A DNA stretch of 32,749 nt from Cytophagia bacterium (GCA_004294005.1 RDZP01000013.1:1-32749); one strand, 5' to 3'; numbered from the stretch's first letter, positions 9,914 to 18,782 are shown. Numbers and translations are program-made. Notes: a model not told the origin generated them from the sequence alone.

Positions 9914-11386
9914 ATGAAAAAAAACTTTTATCTTTTTATTTTTCTATTTATCTTTTTTGTGTATAATACTTTTAGTATCAATGCACAACAACAAAAATTA
10001 TCTCTCACTGAGGTAATTGAATTGGCGAAAACAAAATCGCCACGTAGTTTGTTGGCTTCAAATATCAAAAAAAACCGCTTTTGGCAGTATAAAACTTACC
10101 TTTCTAATTATAATCCACAATTAGTACTAACAGGCACCTTACCTAATCTTAATCGCTCTATTCAGCCTATCGTTCTGCCTGACGGGACGCAAGCTTTTGT
10201 CAATCGAAGTTTTATTAGCAACGATATGCAGTTAGGTATTACACAAAATTTGGCAGCAACAGGTGGAACTGTATCATTGAGTACGGCTTTATCAAGGATT
10301 GATATTTTAGGAGGAACTACCCAAAATACTTCCTATCTTTCTACGCCGATTTTTTTGAGTATCAACCAACCACTTTTTCAGTTTAATAATTTATTATGGG
10401 AAAAAAGAATACAACCTTTGGTTTTTCAAGAATCTGAAAAAAAATACAGGGAAGATTTAGAAGAAGTTTCGGTCAATAGTACTGATTTTTTCTTTAATTT
10501 ATTGAATGCACAAATTATTTATCGAATGGCAACACGCAACAAGGCAAATAATGATACAATTTATACAATTGCCAAAGGACGCTATGAAATGGGTAAAATT
10601 GCTGAAAATGAATTATTACAATTAGAATTGAGTGCAATGAACTCTTCTCAACAAGTTTCACAAGCCAACTTGGATTTACAAACTCATACTTTAGCATTGC
10701 GTAATTTTTTAGGTGGAAGTAATGTTAGCAATGAAATTGTTTTGGATATTCCTGAAAATATCCCTGAATTTGAAATAGATGAAAGTATAGCAATTACACA
10801 AGCAAAACAAAATAGACAAGCATTTTTAGCGTTCAAAAGACGAATTATAGAAGCAGAAAGAGATGTTGCACAAGCACGCAGAAATCCGCAAGGCATTAAT
10901 ATTGGTGTTACAGGTTCTTTGGGTTTTACGCAAAGTGCCGCTGACCTTAGTAATGTATATCAAAATCCACGCGACCAACAACTTTTAAGCGTTAATTTGC
11001 GTGTGCCAATTTTGGATTGGGGACGACAAAAAGCAAGAGTGCAAACGGCTTTGGCAAATGAAGAAGTGATTAAAGCCACTATTTCACAAGAAGAACTCAA
11101 TTTTGAACAAGAAATATTAGTGAAAACAAGACTCTTCAAAATTTTGAGAGAAAGGCTTAAAATTGGTCTAAAATCTGATGAAATTGCACAAAAAAGATAT
11201 GATATTACACAAGCAAGATATTTGATAGGTAAAATTTCTATTACAGATTTGACGATTGCTTTGAATGAAAAAGACCAAGCAAAACGTTCTTATATCGAAG
11301 CATTGAGAGTTTTTTGGCGAAGTTATTACGAATTAAGATTATTGACTTTGTATGATTTTGAGAATAATATTCGTATTAAAAATTAG
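9914..11386 (+). CDS. TolC-family outer-membrane efflux channel
   Basis: This 490-residue outer-membrane factor forms the exit duct of a tripartite exporter. It begins with a signal peptide (about residues 1-25, ending in INAQ), then LSLTEVIELAKTKSP, the typical start of the first OEP repeat. Two OEP halves follow, each a long helical pair with embedded strands; the second repeats the ALxxNxxV-like helix pattern near residues 300-470 and contains LRVPILDWGRQKARVQTA, a well-conserved family motif. Together with the adaptor and permease upstream it would complete a MacAB-TolC-like machine, although an OLD nuclease gene separates them. No promoter consensus is seen in the 94 bases ahead, so read-through from upstream is likely. 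Confidence 0.92.
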   Translation: MKKNFYLFIFLFIFFVYNTFSINAQQQKLSLTEVIELAKTKSPRSLLASNIKKNRFWQYKTYLSNYNPQLVLTGTLPNLNRSIQPIVLPDGTQAFVNRSFISNDMQLGITQNLAATGGTVSLSTALSRIDILGGTTQNTSYLSTPIFLSINQPLFQFNNLLWEKRIQPLVFQESEKKYREDLEEVSVNSTDFFFNLLNAQIIYRMATRNKANNDTIYTIAKGRYEMGKIAENELLQLELSAMNSSQQVSQANLDLQTHTLALRNFLGGSNVSNEIVLDIPENIPEFEIDESIAITQAKQNRQAFLAFKRRIIEAERDVAQARRNPQGINIGVTGSLGFTQSAADLSNVYQNPRDQQLLSVNLRVPILDWGRQKARVQTALANEEVIKATISQEELNFEQEILVKTRLFKILRERLKIGLKSDEIAQKRYDITQARYLIGKISITDLTIALNEKDQAKRSYIEALRVFWRSYYELRLLTLYDFENNIRIKN

Positions 11387-11392
11387 TATAAA

Positions 11393-11440
11393 AATAAAAA
11401 AAACACCATCAAAATTAGAAAAAATGATGATGTTTTTTTT
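11393..11440. terminator. Bidirectional rho-independent terminator
   Basis: The arms AACACCATCA (11402-11411) and TGATGATGTT (11425-11434) pair over 9 of 10 positions, with an A-tract before and an eight-base T-tract after. It lies between the convergent tolC-like gene (stop 11386) and the secreted repeat-protein gene (stop 11450) and can serve both. Confidence 0.75.
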
Positions 11441-11449
11441 ATTCAAATC

Positions 11450-12682
11450 TTATTTACTCAATCGAACTGTTGCAGTAACTATATCATTTTTAATAATCTT
11501 AAAGTAATAGGTTTTGTCTTGATAAACATCACAATCATACGCATATTCTAAAGTATGCGTACCACTTTTTTCTTCAGGATTATGGTATATTTCGCGTACT
11601 AAAACCCCTTTGTTATCAAACATTCCTACACGTACATCAGAAGTTTGAACAATAGTTATTCTTCCATTTCCCCACATTTCGCACATCGGTTCAGGATTTT
11701 GATTGGTGATAAGGCGTACATAAGTAGAGTGAACTTTTCCATTTTTTTTCATTTTATAATCTTTTTGACCATAAACGATTTCTCCTAATGGTTGTGATAA
11801 TTCTTTGGTAATGTAATGTAGTTTTTTGAAACGTTTGCCATTTTCTACCATTTCAAATTCTTTTTCACCAAGAATAATGCTATCAGGTTCTGTTTTTTCT
11901 CTTGTAATATAGTGTTTTATTTTAGTTTTTTTACCTTTTTTGACGATTTCAAACTCTTTTTCACCTACTATTGCATTGGCAGGCATAGGATTTCTTTTAG
12001 TTACATTATGTATCTTTTTGACAGGTTTGTCATTTTCTACCACTAAAAATTCCATATTTTTACCTTCTTCTTTCCATTCTCCTTTTTCATTCAAAAATGG
12101 AATATTTAGCCCTTGTAACTTTGCCACTTGATACGAAATTTTTAAACCTATGCTCCCGTCAGGTGAAGAATCAGGCACTATCAACCAATCACGATGATCA
12201 CTTAAAGCCCACATACCTTGTTGTGCTTCGCTTGTTCCATAAAATTTGTTGCTATCTATAAATTTCGCATAAGGTACATACGTAGGTTTGGGTGCAGGTG
12301 CGATAATGTAAGATGTGCCTTCAGCAGGCGAGGCTTTCGTGGCTTCTGAACAGGCACCACGAATTTGTATATTTTTCTTTTCTTTACTGTTCAAATCTAC
12401 AATAGTACTTTCTAAAACTGTCATATCTTGGTATTGTTCGGGGTCAGATTTGAAAAATGTACCTGCTTCTATGATAATTTTGATAGCCTCATTTTGTAAA
12501 TTTTCGGCTTCTACTAAAATAGGTTTCAAATAATGAACACTTTTATTATTCCATTTGAATTTACCTACAATTTTTTTTTCTGCGAGTGCTTGTGTGAGCG
12601 AAATAGGTTGATTTTGTGCAAAGGTTGATAAGCAAAACAATAGATTGCAAGACAAACCCAAAAATATTTTTTTCATCATCAT
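11450..12682 (-). CDS. Secreted protein with four tandem 32-residue repeats
   Basis: Not a family I can name. The 410-residue product has a signal peptide (cleavage after TFA, residue 22). Residues about 30-200 contain a Cys111 and the stretch QQGMWALSDHRDW, a pattern reminiscent of domains in bacterial surface proteins where a Gln-x3-Trp-Ala-x-Ser/Thr-Asp motif follows a conserved Cys; this is only a visual resemblance. Residues 212-341 are four tandem repeats of 32-33 residues beginning at about 212, 244, 276 and 309, with the shared pattern hydrophobic-V-x-N/K-G-K, then H-Y-I-T, a Pro, then G-E-K-E-F/Y. The last 70 residues read like a FlgD-type or fibronectin-type beta domain (VGMFDNKGVLVREIYHN ... 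TYYFKII). It lies downstream of the WG-repeat gene on the same strand, 65 bases apart. Likely periplasmic or cell-surface structural. Confidence 0.75.
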   Translation of the reverse strand: MMMKKIFLGLSCNLLFCLSTFAQNQPISLTQALAEKKIVGKFKWNNKSVHYLKPILVEAENLQNEAIKIIIEAGTFFKSDPEQYQDMTVLESTIVDLNSKEKKNIQIRGACSEATKASPAEGTSYIIAPAPKPTYVPYAKFIDSNKFYGTSEAQQGMWALSDHRDWLIVPDSSPDGSIGLKISYQVAKLQGLNIPFLNEKGEWKEEGKNMEFLVVENDKPVKKIHNVTKRNPMPANAIVGEKEFEIVKKGKKTKIKHYITREKTEPDSIILGEKEFEMVENGKRFKKLHYITKELSQPLGEIVYGQKDYKMKKNGKVHSTYVRLITNQNPEPMCEMWGNGRITIVQTSDVRVGMFDNKGVLVREIYHNPEEKSGTHTLEYAYDCDVYQDKTYYFKIIKNDIVTATVRLSK

Positions 12683-12747
12683 AACATTTTATAATTTTAG
12701 TTTGTATTATTTTACGTATTGATGATAAAAAAGTTCATATTTTTAAC

Positions 12748-14490
12748 TCATTCCCAAAACTCGTTGCCTAATCCATCAATATAACCGATTACTTCTTCGT
12801 TTTTATTTTTAATTTTTGTGATGCCATTTTCAAAAGGCATTATTGATGAATATTTGTAATGAATCATTTTTTTTCCTTTTAAATTAATTACCCCCCAAAG
12901 ATTGTTTTCTTTTACACAAAGTCGAGTAAGCGTAGGCAATTCAGGCTTAAAATCTATCGGAAATTTAATATCTTCATAAATAAAAGGTAAAATTTCTTCA
13001 TTTTTTGTATTGATTAAGCCGCATTTTTGATTTTTATACAATTTGAAGATGCCATTTTTAAATTCGGGATTAAAATTAATTGCTTTTAAAAAATCATATT
13101 CTAATGGAATTTGTTTTTTGATTTCATCATGCCAAAATCCCATTTTATTGTTCAAATCAACTATTTTCCAATAACCATCATATAAAAAAGTAGCTTGTTG
13201 ATAAGGTTGTTTTTCATTCAAAAAAGCACCTTTTGTATCAATCAGATAAATATTTTTAGTATTTTTTTCTTGTAAACGCAATGCTTTTCCTTTGAATTGA
13301 TAGTCTAAAATGTTATATTTTTGGTTATCGATTTGAAAAATTGTTTTTCCATTTTTATCAATAATTTCCCATGAAGGCAATAAAATATCAGGAGTTGTAT
13401 TGACCAATGCCACTTCATTTTCAAAAGAATGTGCTTCATAGTATTTAAAATCGATGATTATTTCATTATTAGCATTAATATAACCCCATTTTCCATCTTT
13501 TTTTACTTGTACTTTATTTTCTGAAAATTTTTGATGGAGGTAATGAGATTTATCCCAATCGTAAAGCAAAGGAATATTTTTTTCTCTATCAAAATGCCAA
13601 AAACCAATTTTTTTTCCTTTTTTGACCAATACCCAATCGTTGTTATATTCGCTGACATAATCATATTCTAAAGGCAATAAAGGATTTCCGTAGGCATTAA
13701 TAAATCCCCAAAAACCATTTTTTCCCACGCGTGAACGTTCACGAAAAAATCTTATTTTTTGATAAATATTGCTTACATTATTGTTTTTTGCACCAAAATC
13801 GATGATTTGTTCTTCTTTAAAAGGGTGATTTTCTAATGTGCTGACATCAAATTCGGGTTGTACTTGCCAAAAAGCTTGTCTATTGATGATTCCCCATTTT
13901 CCATTTTTGATTGCTCCCCAAGTATTTGGTAAAAAACATTCTCTTATCAAATCAAATTTGAGTTCAATTTTTTCTCCTTTATAATTATCGATAAGTCCCC
14001 ATTTTCCATTGTTTCCGTCTTTATCGCCGCCTTTGCAGACAATAATTGCGTGTTTTTTGCTTGCTCCATAAATCAAATCATATTCACACTCGACAAAAAT
14101 AGATCCTTTTTTATCAATTAAACCCCATTTTCCGTTTTTTTTTACTTTTGCTAATTCATTGACAAATAATTTTACTTCTTCATATTCACAAGGTATTTTT
14201 ATTTTTTTATACACATCTGAATAGCCCCAAAAATTTCCTTTTCGATACGGAATTAAATCGGGAGTAGGTTGTGCGATGGTTTTTGAGATGTAAAATAGTA
14301 ATACAATAAAAAAAATAAAATATAGTTTTATTTTTTTTTGATGTGTATATAAAATGTATTTTGCGATAGGGATAGAAGCAGACTTGCAGAGACAAAAAGA
14401 GAGAAAAACGAGGTTTTTGCGAGTTTTTTCTCTCTTTTTTGGCTCTGTGCTTTGCACGATAGCCCGTAATCGCCCAAATTCATCATTCAT
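12748..14490 (-). CDS. WG-repeat (KWG) exported protein with a repeat-derived N-terminus
   Basis: The 580-residue frame holds about eleven WG-type repeats (for example KWGLIDKKG, KWGYINANN, FWGFINAYG, LWGVINLKG), each followed by a strand ending in Tyr/Phe-Asp/Glu, from about residue 85 to the end. Such repeats form beta-propeller-like or solenoid binding surfaces with no known catalytic activity. A hydrophobic segment at residues 55-68 followed by KTIAQ looks like an ordinary signal peptide with cleavage after Ala73, yet it begins 54 residues from the only ATG. Residues 5-43 are encoded by a dispersed REP-like element (14363-14478). Between the element and the hydrophobic segment there is no ATG, GTG or TTG in frame; the only starts are ATG at 14490 and GTG at 14457, both upstream of or inside the element. 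The native start was probably displaced or destroyed by the insertion, so expression is uncertain. Confidence 0.8.
   Translation of the reverse strand: MNDEFGRLRAIVQSTEPKKREKTRKNLVFLSFCLCKSASIPIAKYILYTHQKKIKLYFIFFIVLLFYISKTIAQPTPDLIPYRKGNFWGYSDVYKKIKIPCEYEEVKLFVNELAKVKKNGKWGLIDKKGSIFVECEYDLIYGASKKHAIIVCKGGDKDGNNGKWGLIDNYKGEKIELKFDLIRECFLPNTWGAIKNGKWGIINRQAFWQVQPEFDVSTLENHPFKEEQIIDFGAKNNNVSNIYQKIRFFRERSRVGKNGFWGFINAYGNPLLPLEYDYVSEYNNDWVLVKKGKKIGFWHFDREKNIPLLYDWDKSHYLHQKFSENKVQVKKDGKWGYINANNEIIIDFKYYEAHSFENEVALVNTTPDILLPSWEIIDKNGKTIFQIDNQKYNILDYQFKGKALRLQEKNTKNIYLIDTKGAFLNEKQPYQQATFLYDGYWKIVDLNNKMGFWHDEIKKQIPLEYDFLKAINFNPEFKNGIFKLYKNQKCGLINTKNEEILPFIYEDIKFPIDFKPELPTLTRLCVKENNLWGVINLKGKKMIHYKYSSIMPFENGITKIKNKNEEVIGYIDGLGNEFWE
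14363..14478 (-). repeat. REP-like dispersed palindromic element, copy A
   Basis: Positions 14381-14478, read on the minus strand, match 32653-32749 on the plus strand with one substitution and one single-base indel. The element contains a 15-base inverted repeat (14394-14408 with 14425-14439, GAGAGA/TCTCTC core) and a second small stem (GTGC-TTT-GCAC at 14447-14457 inside GGCT/AGCC arms). The flank GGGATAGAAGC at 14368-14378 probably belongs to it; copy B runs off the window before this part. It overlaps the first codons of the WG-repeat reading frame. Confidence 0.85.
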
Positions 14491-14521
14491 TATTGATAAT
14501 TGACTTTGTTTTTTTATATTT

Positions 14522-15211
14522 TTAGATTTGATTTTCTATGATTTTATCTTGTTGTGTTTTACTATTTTTTTTCTTTTTTTTCAATTCAACAAAAATATCA
14601 ACTCCTAATTTTAAAACCAAAAAAACACTTACAAAACCATACATAGTCAAAAAATTGTTTTCATTGTTTTGAGATGTTATTTTAGAAAGCCACAAAGAAC
14701 CGCCTAATCCAATAATGATACTGAGATGTAAAACCAATTCTTTGTAACCAAAAGCATCAGGAAAAATAAAAAGATTGTTGGCATTGTATATTTTTTTGAT
14801 ATGAAAATTGAATACATACAAACTCAAAATTTTTAGGAAAATCAGACACAAACTAATATTAAAAGTTGTATCTAAACCTGCAAAAATTTTGATAATAGCA
14901 CCTAAATTATCTTTACTTACTTCACTTTTCAAACTCAACAAAGAAATAAATCCATATCCAAAAGTAATAAATACAAAATAAATACAATTCATAAAAATAC
15001 GTACATAGATGCTGCTTTTATGATTGATGTCTTTTTCTTGTTGAATGTGCGGAAAAGTATTAACAATTAAAATCAATACCAAAATTTCCATCATATTTTC
15101 GCACCAAAACAAAAATATGATTGGAAAAATAGTCCAATTAAAATATAAAACACCTATAAAAAGATAAATTGCAAAAGAAATACGATATAAAATATTAAAA
15201 TAAGGTTTCAT
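14522..15211 (-). CDS. Multi-pass inner-membrane protein, possibly DUF6498
   Basis: The 229-residue product is almost entirely hydrophobic, with about six membrane segments (around residues 9-24, 26-55 as one or two, 70-97, 110-135, 155-175 and 185-205) and a lysine-rich cytoplasmic tail (ELKKKKKNSK). The segment FPIIFLFWCENMMEILVLI near residues 29-48 recalls the FWxEN-type motif of DUF6498 membrane proteins; this is recollection, not a search. No catalytic motif is visible. Its ATG is 15 bases after the M1 peptidase stop, and the WG-repeat frame follows after 31 bases, so it sits mid-operon. Function unknown. Confidence 0.75.
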   Translation of the reverse strand: MKPYFNILYRISFAIYLFIGVLYFNWTIFPIIFLFWCENMMEILVLILIVNTFPHIQQEKDINHKSSIYVRIFMNCIYFVFITFGYGFISLLSLKSEVSKDNLGAIIKIFAGLDTTFNISLCLIFLKILSLYVFNFHIKKIYNANNLFIFPDAFGYKELVLHLSIIIGLGGSLWLSKITSQNNENNFLTMYGFVSVFLVLKLGVDIFVELKKKKKNSKTQQDKIIENQI

Positions 15212-15226
15212 GTTTTTTGGATTGAA

Positions 15227-16882
15227 TTATTCAGTTTCTTCTACATTGATATAAAAACTCAAAGGTTGTAATTCTACTCGATTTTCAATTCTAACATTGG
15301 TAGTTTTCCATTCATTTGTAGGATTTATCCATTCATATTCATTTTTGATATTTTTAATTTTGACACGCATATCAAAATTTTTGACATCAGTTTTCCAACG
15401 ACATTCCAGATTGCGTCCTTTTTTTCTGTATTCTAAAATAGGAATTTTTGGGTATCTCAAATATTGATTAAAAAATGCGGTATAATCTTTTTTGAGTTCT
15501 TTGTTCATAAATTGGATAATTTCTTCTGTATTGGTTGTTTTTTGTTTGAAATTTTCCGCCAAATTTTTAATAGTTTTGAACCAAAGCACGTCATCATCAA
15601 CTACATTTCTCAAGGTATGTAAAAATGAAGCACCTTTTGGATACATATCTGAACTTCCTTCTCCGTTCACGCCCATATCACCGATAAGTGCTTGACTATT
15701 AGAAGAATTACTAAAATAACCATTTTGATAAGCATAACCTGCTTCTTTTCCCCACATACACTCAACATATAAGCCTTCTGCGTAGGTGCAAAAACTTTCG
15801 TGAATCCACATTTCTGCGTGGTCTTGACAACTCACGCTGTTTCCCCAATATTCGTGTCCTGTTTCGTGAATGATAATATAATCAAATTTTGTTCCTTGTC
15901 CAGAGTTTGTCAGGTCAAAACCTTGATAACCATTCATATATTTATTTCCATAAGCGATTGCTCCTTGATGTTCCATTCCTAAATAAGGAGTTTCGACTAA
16001 GGCATAACCATCTTTCCAAAAAGGATATTTTCCAAATAGTTTTTCATAACAAGCAAGCATTGGTTTCACTTGTTGAAATTGTTTTTTTGCTTTTTCAAGA
16101 TTTTCAGGCAATACATAATAATCTAATGCCAATTTATCGCCGTCAAAACTTGTATAAACATCAGAAAAATGAGTATAATCGGCAATATTTAATGTAACGT
16201 TATAATTATTGATAGAATAACTTACTCTCCAATCAAAACTTGTAAAATTATCTTTGAGTTCTTTTTTTTCTTTCAAATTTCCGTTAGCAACACACATCAA
16301 ACCCTTAGGTACTTCTGCTACAATTTTCATGCTGTCAGGTTCGTCAGATAAATGGTCTTTGTTAGGAAACCAAACGCTTGCCCCTAAACCTTCACACGAA
16401 AGTCCAATCCAATCTTTTCCTTTTGCGTCTTTTCTCCACGAAAAACCGCCGTCCCAAGGTGGATTAACGGCAGGTCTTGGATTTCCTGCATATTTTATTT
16501 CTATACTATTGTTTGTTCCTTTTTTTTGAATAGTTGGAAAATCTACAAAAGTAGCATTTCCTTCTCTTTTAAACTTCAAAGATTTTTTGTTTTGAGTAAT
16601 GCTTTCGATTTTCATATTTTCAAATAAATCAATTTGCAAACGTGAAAAATCATTGATAGTTTTATAGTGGATTATATTTTTCCCTGAGATGTATTTTTTA
16701 TCAGGTTCGATTCGGACTTTCAAATCATAATAAGTTACATCATAACAAATTCGGTCTTTGTTGAGGCTTCCTCTTAATGAATCTTGTCTTGTATATTTTC
16801 CGCCTTTATTTTTTTGGGCATATACATCATAAGAAGAAAGAAAAGCAAATAAAAAAATACAGATAAAAGATGAATATTTCAT
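15227..16882 (-). CDS. M1-family zinc metallopeptidase (aminopeptidase-like), exported
   Basis: A 551-residue secreted or periplasmic peptidase. The signal peptide ends near DVYAQ (residue 23). The N-terminal beta-saddle (about 40-240) precedes the thermolysin-like catalytic domain. The substrate-binding GAMEN loop appears as GMEHQ at 302-306, with His replacing the usual Asn, a variant I associate with Bacteroidota M1 enzymes. Zinc ligands are His339 and His343 in HETGH and Glu362, at the canonical 18-residue spacing; Glu340 is the general base and Tyr414 in MYPKG the likely transition-state tyrosine. The large C-terminal helical domain of ERAP/APN enzymes is missing; only a short beta domain follows, as in compact M1 enzymes. 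The gene starts 21 bases after the epimerase stop and is probably co-transcribed. Confidence 0.92.
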   Translation of the reverse strand: MKYSSFICIFLFAFLSSYDVYAQKNKGGKYTRQDSLRGSLNKDRICYDVTYYDLKVRIEPDKKYISGKNIIHYKTINDFSRLQIDLFENMKIESITQNKKSLKFKREGNATFVDFPTIQKKGTNNSIEIKYAGNPRPAVNPPWDGGFSWRKDAKGKDWIGLSCEGLGASVWFPNKDHLSDEPDSMKIVAEVPKGLMCVANGNLKEKKELKDNFTSFDWRVSYSINNYNVTLNIADYTHFSDVYTSFDGDKLALDYYVLPENLEKAKKQFQQVKPMLACYEKLFGKYPFWKDGYALVETPYLGMEHQGAIAYGNKYMNGYQGFDLTNSGQGTKFDYIIIHETGHEYWGNSVSCQDHAEMWIHESFCTYAEGLYVECMWGKEAGYAYQNGYFSNSSNSQALIGDMGVNGEGSSDMYPKGASFLHTLRNVVDDDVLWFKTIKNLAENFKQKTTNTEEIIQFMNKELKKDYTAFFNQYLRYPKIPILEYRKKGRNLECRWKTDVKNFDMRVKIKNIKNEYEWINPTNEWKTTNVRIENRVELQPLSFYINVEETE

Positions 16883-16903
16883 ATTGATAGATTTTTTTTT
16901 ATT

Positions 16904-17881
16904 TTATTGATACCTATTTTTTAATTCTTTACAGACTCTTTCCAATGTTTTTGTGAGTGGTGTAAACTCAAATTTGAAAGTATTTTTTACTTTTTCATTA
17001 CTATACGAAAAATCATTTTGCGCACTTCTTGCTGTTTCTTTGGTTATTAAAGGTGCTTTTCCTGTAAAGAAACTATAAATTGCACCCAAACGCCAACCTA
17101 ATGCTATTATCCATTTTTTTATTTTTTTCTTTGGAGGTTTTTTATCGAATAGGGCAGAGGTTTGTGTCAAAAAATCTAAATAAGTTGTTTTTCCACCATT
17201 GAGAATAAATTTTTCACCTTTTATATCAGAAAAAAGTAATTGAGTAGTTATTTTTGCTACATCTATCACATCTATATAATTGATAGTTCCTTCAGGATAA
17301 AATGTTTTTTCTTGGTAGGCATACTGAAATAATTGTGTACTACTTTTATGCCAATCGGCTTTACCCAACACAATTGAAGGATTAATAACAGCTACATTTA
17401 AACCTTCTGCTTGCCCTCTCCAAACTTCTAATTCTGCCCAAAATTTAGTTTTTGCATAAAAACTATTCAAAGGTGAATCTTCCCATTCATTTTCCTCAGT
17501 GATAATTTCTATATGTTTTGAACGCCCTAAGGCAGCAATTGAACTTACAAACAGAAATTTTTTGATTGGATATTGGAGAGCAATATTGACAACGTTTTTT
17601 GTACCTTCTACATTGGTTTCATACATTTGTCGTCTATCTTTTGGAGCAAAAGAAACAAAAGCGGCTGCGTGAATAACGTATTCTGATTGTTGTATTGCTT
17701 CACTCAAAATAGCAACATCAAAAATATTACCTGTTATCCATTTTATTTTATTTTCTATGTCTTTGATAAATGATAAATCAGACTCAGGACGTTTGAGTGC
17801 GATAATTTGATGGTTTTGTGCTAATAATTCTCTTGCTATCCAACTCCCGACCAGACCTGTAATACCTGTGATAAATATCAT
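16904..17881 (-). CDS. NAD(P)-dependent epimerase/dehydratase (extended SDR)
   Basis: A 325-residue extended short-chain dehydrogenase. The Rossmann motif TGITGLVGS (residues 5-13) binds NAD(P), VIHAAAFVSF is the second conserved nucleotide-contacting strand, and the catalytic pair lies in YAKTK (near residues 143-147) after SSIAALG, which holds the catalytic Ser. The overall pattern is closer to dihydroflavonol-4-reductase/3-beta-HSD-like SDRs than to sugar-nucleotide epimerases, but the substrate cannot be assigned. It begins three bases after the stop of the receiver-domain gene, which suggests translational coupling. No signal peptide, so cytoplasmic. Confidence 0.9.
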   Translation of the reverse strand: MIFITGITGLVGSWIARELLAQNHQIIALKRPESDLSFIKDIENKIKWITGNIFDVAILSEAIQQSEYVIHAAAFVSFAPKDRRQMYETNVEGTKNVVNIALQYPIKKFLFVSSIAALGRSKHIEIITEENEWEDSPLNSFYAKTKFWAELEVWRGQAEGLNVAVINPSIVLGKADWHKSSTQLFQYAYQEKTFYPEGTINYIDVIDVAKITTQLLFSDIKGEKFILNGGKTTYLDFLTQTSALFDKKPPKKKIKKWIIALGWRLGAIYSFFTGKAPLITKETARSAQNDFSYSNEKVKNTFKFEFTPLTKTLERVCKELKNRYQ

Positions 17882-17884
17882 TTT

Positions 17885-18259
17885 TTAGGCTAATAGTTGT
17901 TTTAAATATTCAATAAGTAAATCAAAATTAATAGGTTTTGGCATATATTCATTGATTCCTACTGCCTCAAAATCTTCTTTTGAATAATTATTGGCATTGC
18001 CTGTAACAGCAATAATGGGTGTTTTTGATTTTTCTACATCACTCAAAGCACGAATTTGTTTGGCACATTCCATTCCGTCTATATGTGGAATATTAATATC
18101 CATTAAAATCACATCAAAATTTTCATTTTGTACTTTTTCTAATACTTCTTTGCCATTTTTGGCAATTAAAATATCATATCCTTGAAATCCTAATACTTTT
18201 TTTGCAATATTTTGAATAACAGAACTATCCTCAGCAATTAAAATTTTTTTATTTGACAT
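17885..18259 (-). CDS. Single-domain response regulator (CheY-like receiver)
   Basis: The whole 124-residue protein is one receiver domain. The acidic pocket is Glu10-Asp11, the phospho-acceptor is Asp54 in ILMDINIP, the switch Thr is Thr86 in VTGNA, and Lys108 is in MPKPI. There is no output domain, so it must act by protein-protein contact, as a phospho-shuttle or CheY-like effector. It lies in the same run as the PAS histidine kinase, the SiaC-like protein and the YbjN-like protein and is the obvious candidate phospho-acceptor for that kinase. REC-only proteins with the VTGNA/PKPI pattern often accompany hybrid kinases. Confidence 0.93.
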   Translation of the reverse strand: MSNKKILIAEDSSVIQNIAKKVLGFQGYDILIAKNGKEVLEKVQNENFDVILMDINIPHIDGMECAKQIRALSDVEKSKTPIIAVTGNANNYSKEDFEAVGINEYMPKPINFDLLIEYLKQLLA

Positions 18260-18296
18260 TTTTTTATTGTTTTAGTGTTTTATTTACTTACAAAAA

Positions 18297-18782
18297 TCAG
18301 TTTTTTCCGTATATTTTTAACTCATCATCAAGACGGTCTGCCCACCATTCGAGGTCTTTGATACAAGTTACTAATTCATTATAATCAATTCCATTAATAT
18401 CTCTTTCATAAGTAGCATAAATTTTGTCTGTTTCTTCCATTACAGTAAGTTTTACACCCAAACTTTTATCGTTGATATTGAGTAAATGAAGGAAGAAAAT
18501 AGCACGTTCTGCTTGACTAATTTGAGGGATATAACCTACAAGTGAGAAAATTCTAAGGTATTCTCTTGTCTTTTTTCCTGTTATTTTATTATCTTTTGAT
18601 TTTATATCTCCTACCTCTACAGATTCAACAAAAACTTCAATTGTAGCAGTGCCTCTTTTCCAAGACCAAGAATTTCTATACTCATTATAAGTATCTTCTG
18701 CTGAAAGTCCTACCGATTCAACATAATGTTTAATCATTGAGTTGGTAAGTTCCATTTGAATTTCCTTTAGTAATTTTGCCAT
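18297..18782 (-). CDS. YbjN/CesT-fold-like protein
   Basis: A 161-residue soluble acidic protein. The pattern (helix, GTATIEVFVESVEV strands, EYLRIFSLVGYIPQ, ERAIFFLHLLNINDKSLGVKLTVMEETDKIYATYERDI, then a C-terminal helix with CIKDLEWWADRLDDEL) matches the YbjN/type III chaperone-like fold, whose members bind partner proteins. No enzyme motif is present. Two starts are possible: the ATG at 18782, or the internal ATG at 18755, which has an AAAGGA site seven bases upstream and gives the product MELTNSMIKHY. It sits between the SiaC-like and receiver genes, so a role in the same signalling pathway is inferred only from position. Confidence 0.75.
   Translation of the reverse strand: MAKLLKEIQMELTNSMIKHYVESVGLSAEDTYNEYRNSWSWKRGTATIEVFVESVEVGDIKSKDNKITGKKTREYLRIFSLVGYIPQISQAERAIFFLHLLNINDKSLGVKLTVMEETDKIYATYERDINGIDYNELVTCIKDLEWWADRLDDELKIYGKN

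Noticed and set aside
15800-16529. Several 60-100 codon plus-strand frames antisense to the M1 peptidase and similar frames antisense to other genes.
   Set aside because: They are fully contained in strongly supported genes and show no family motifs or start signals.
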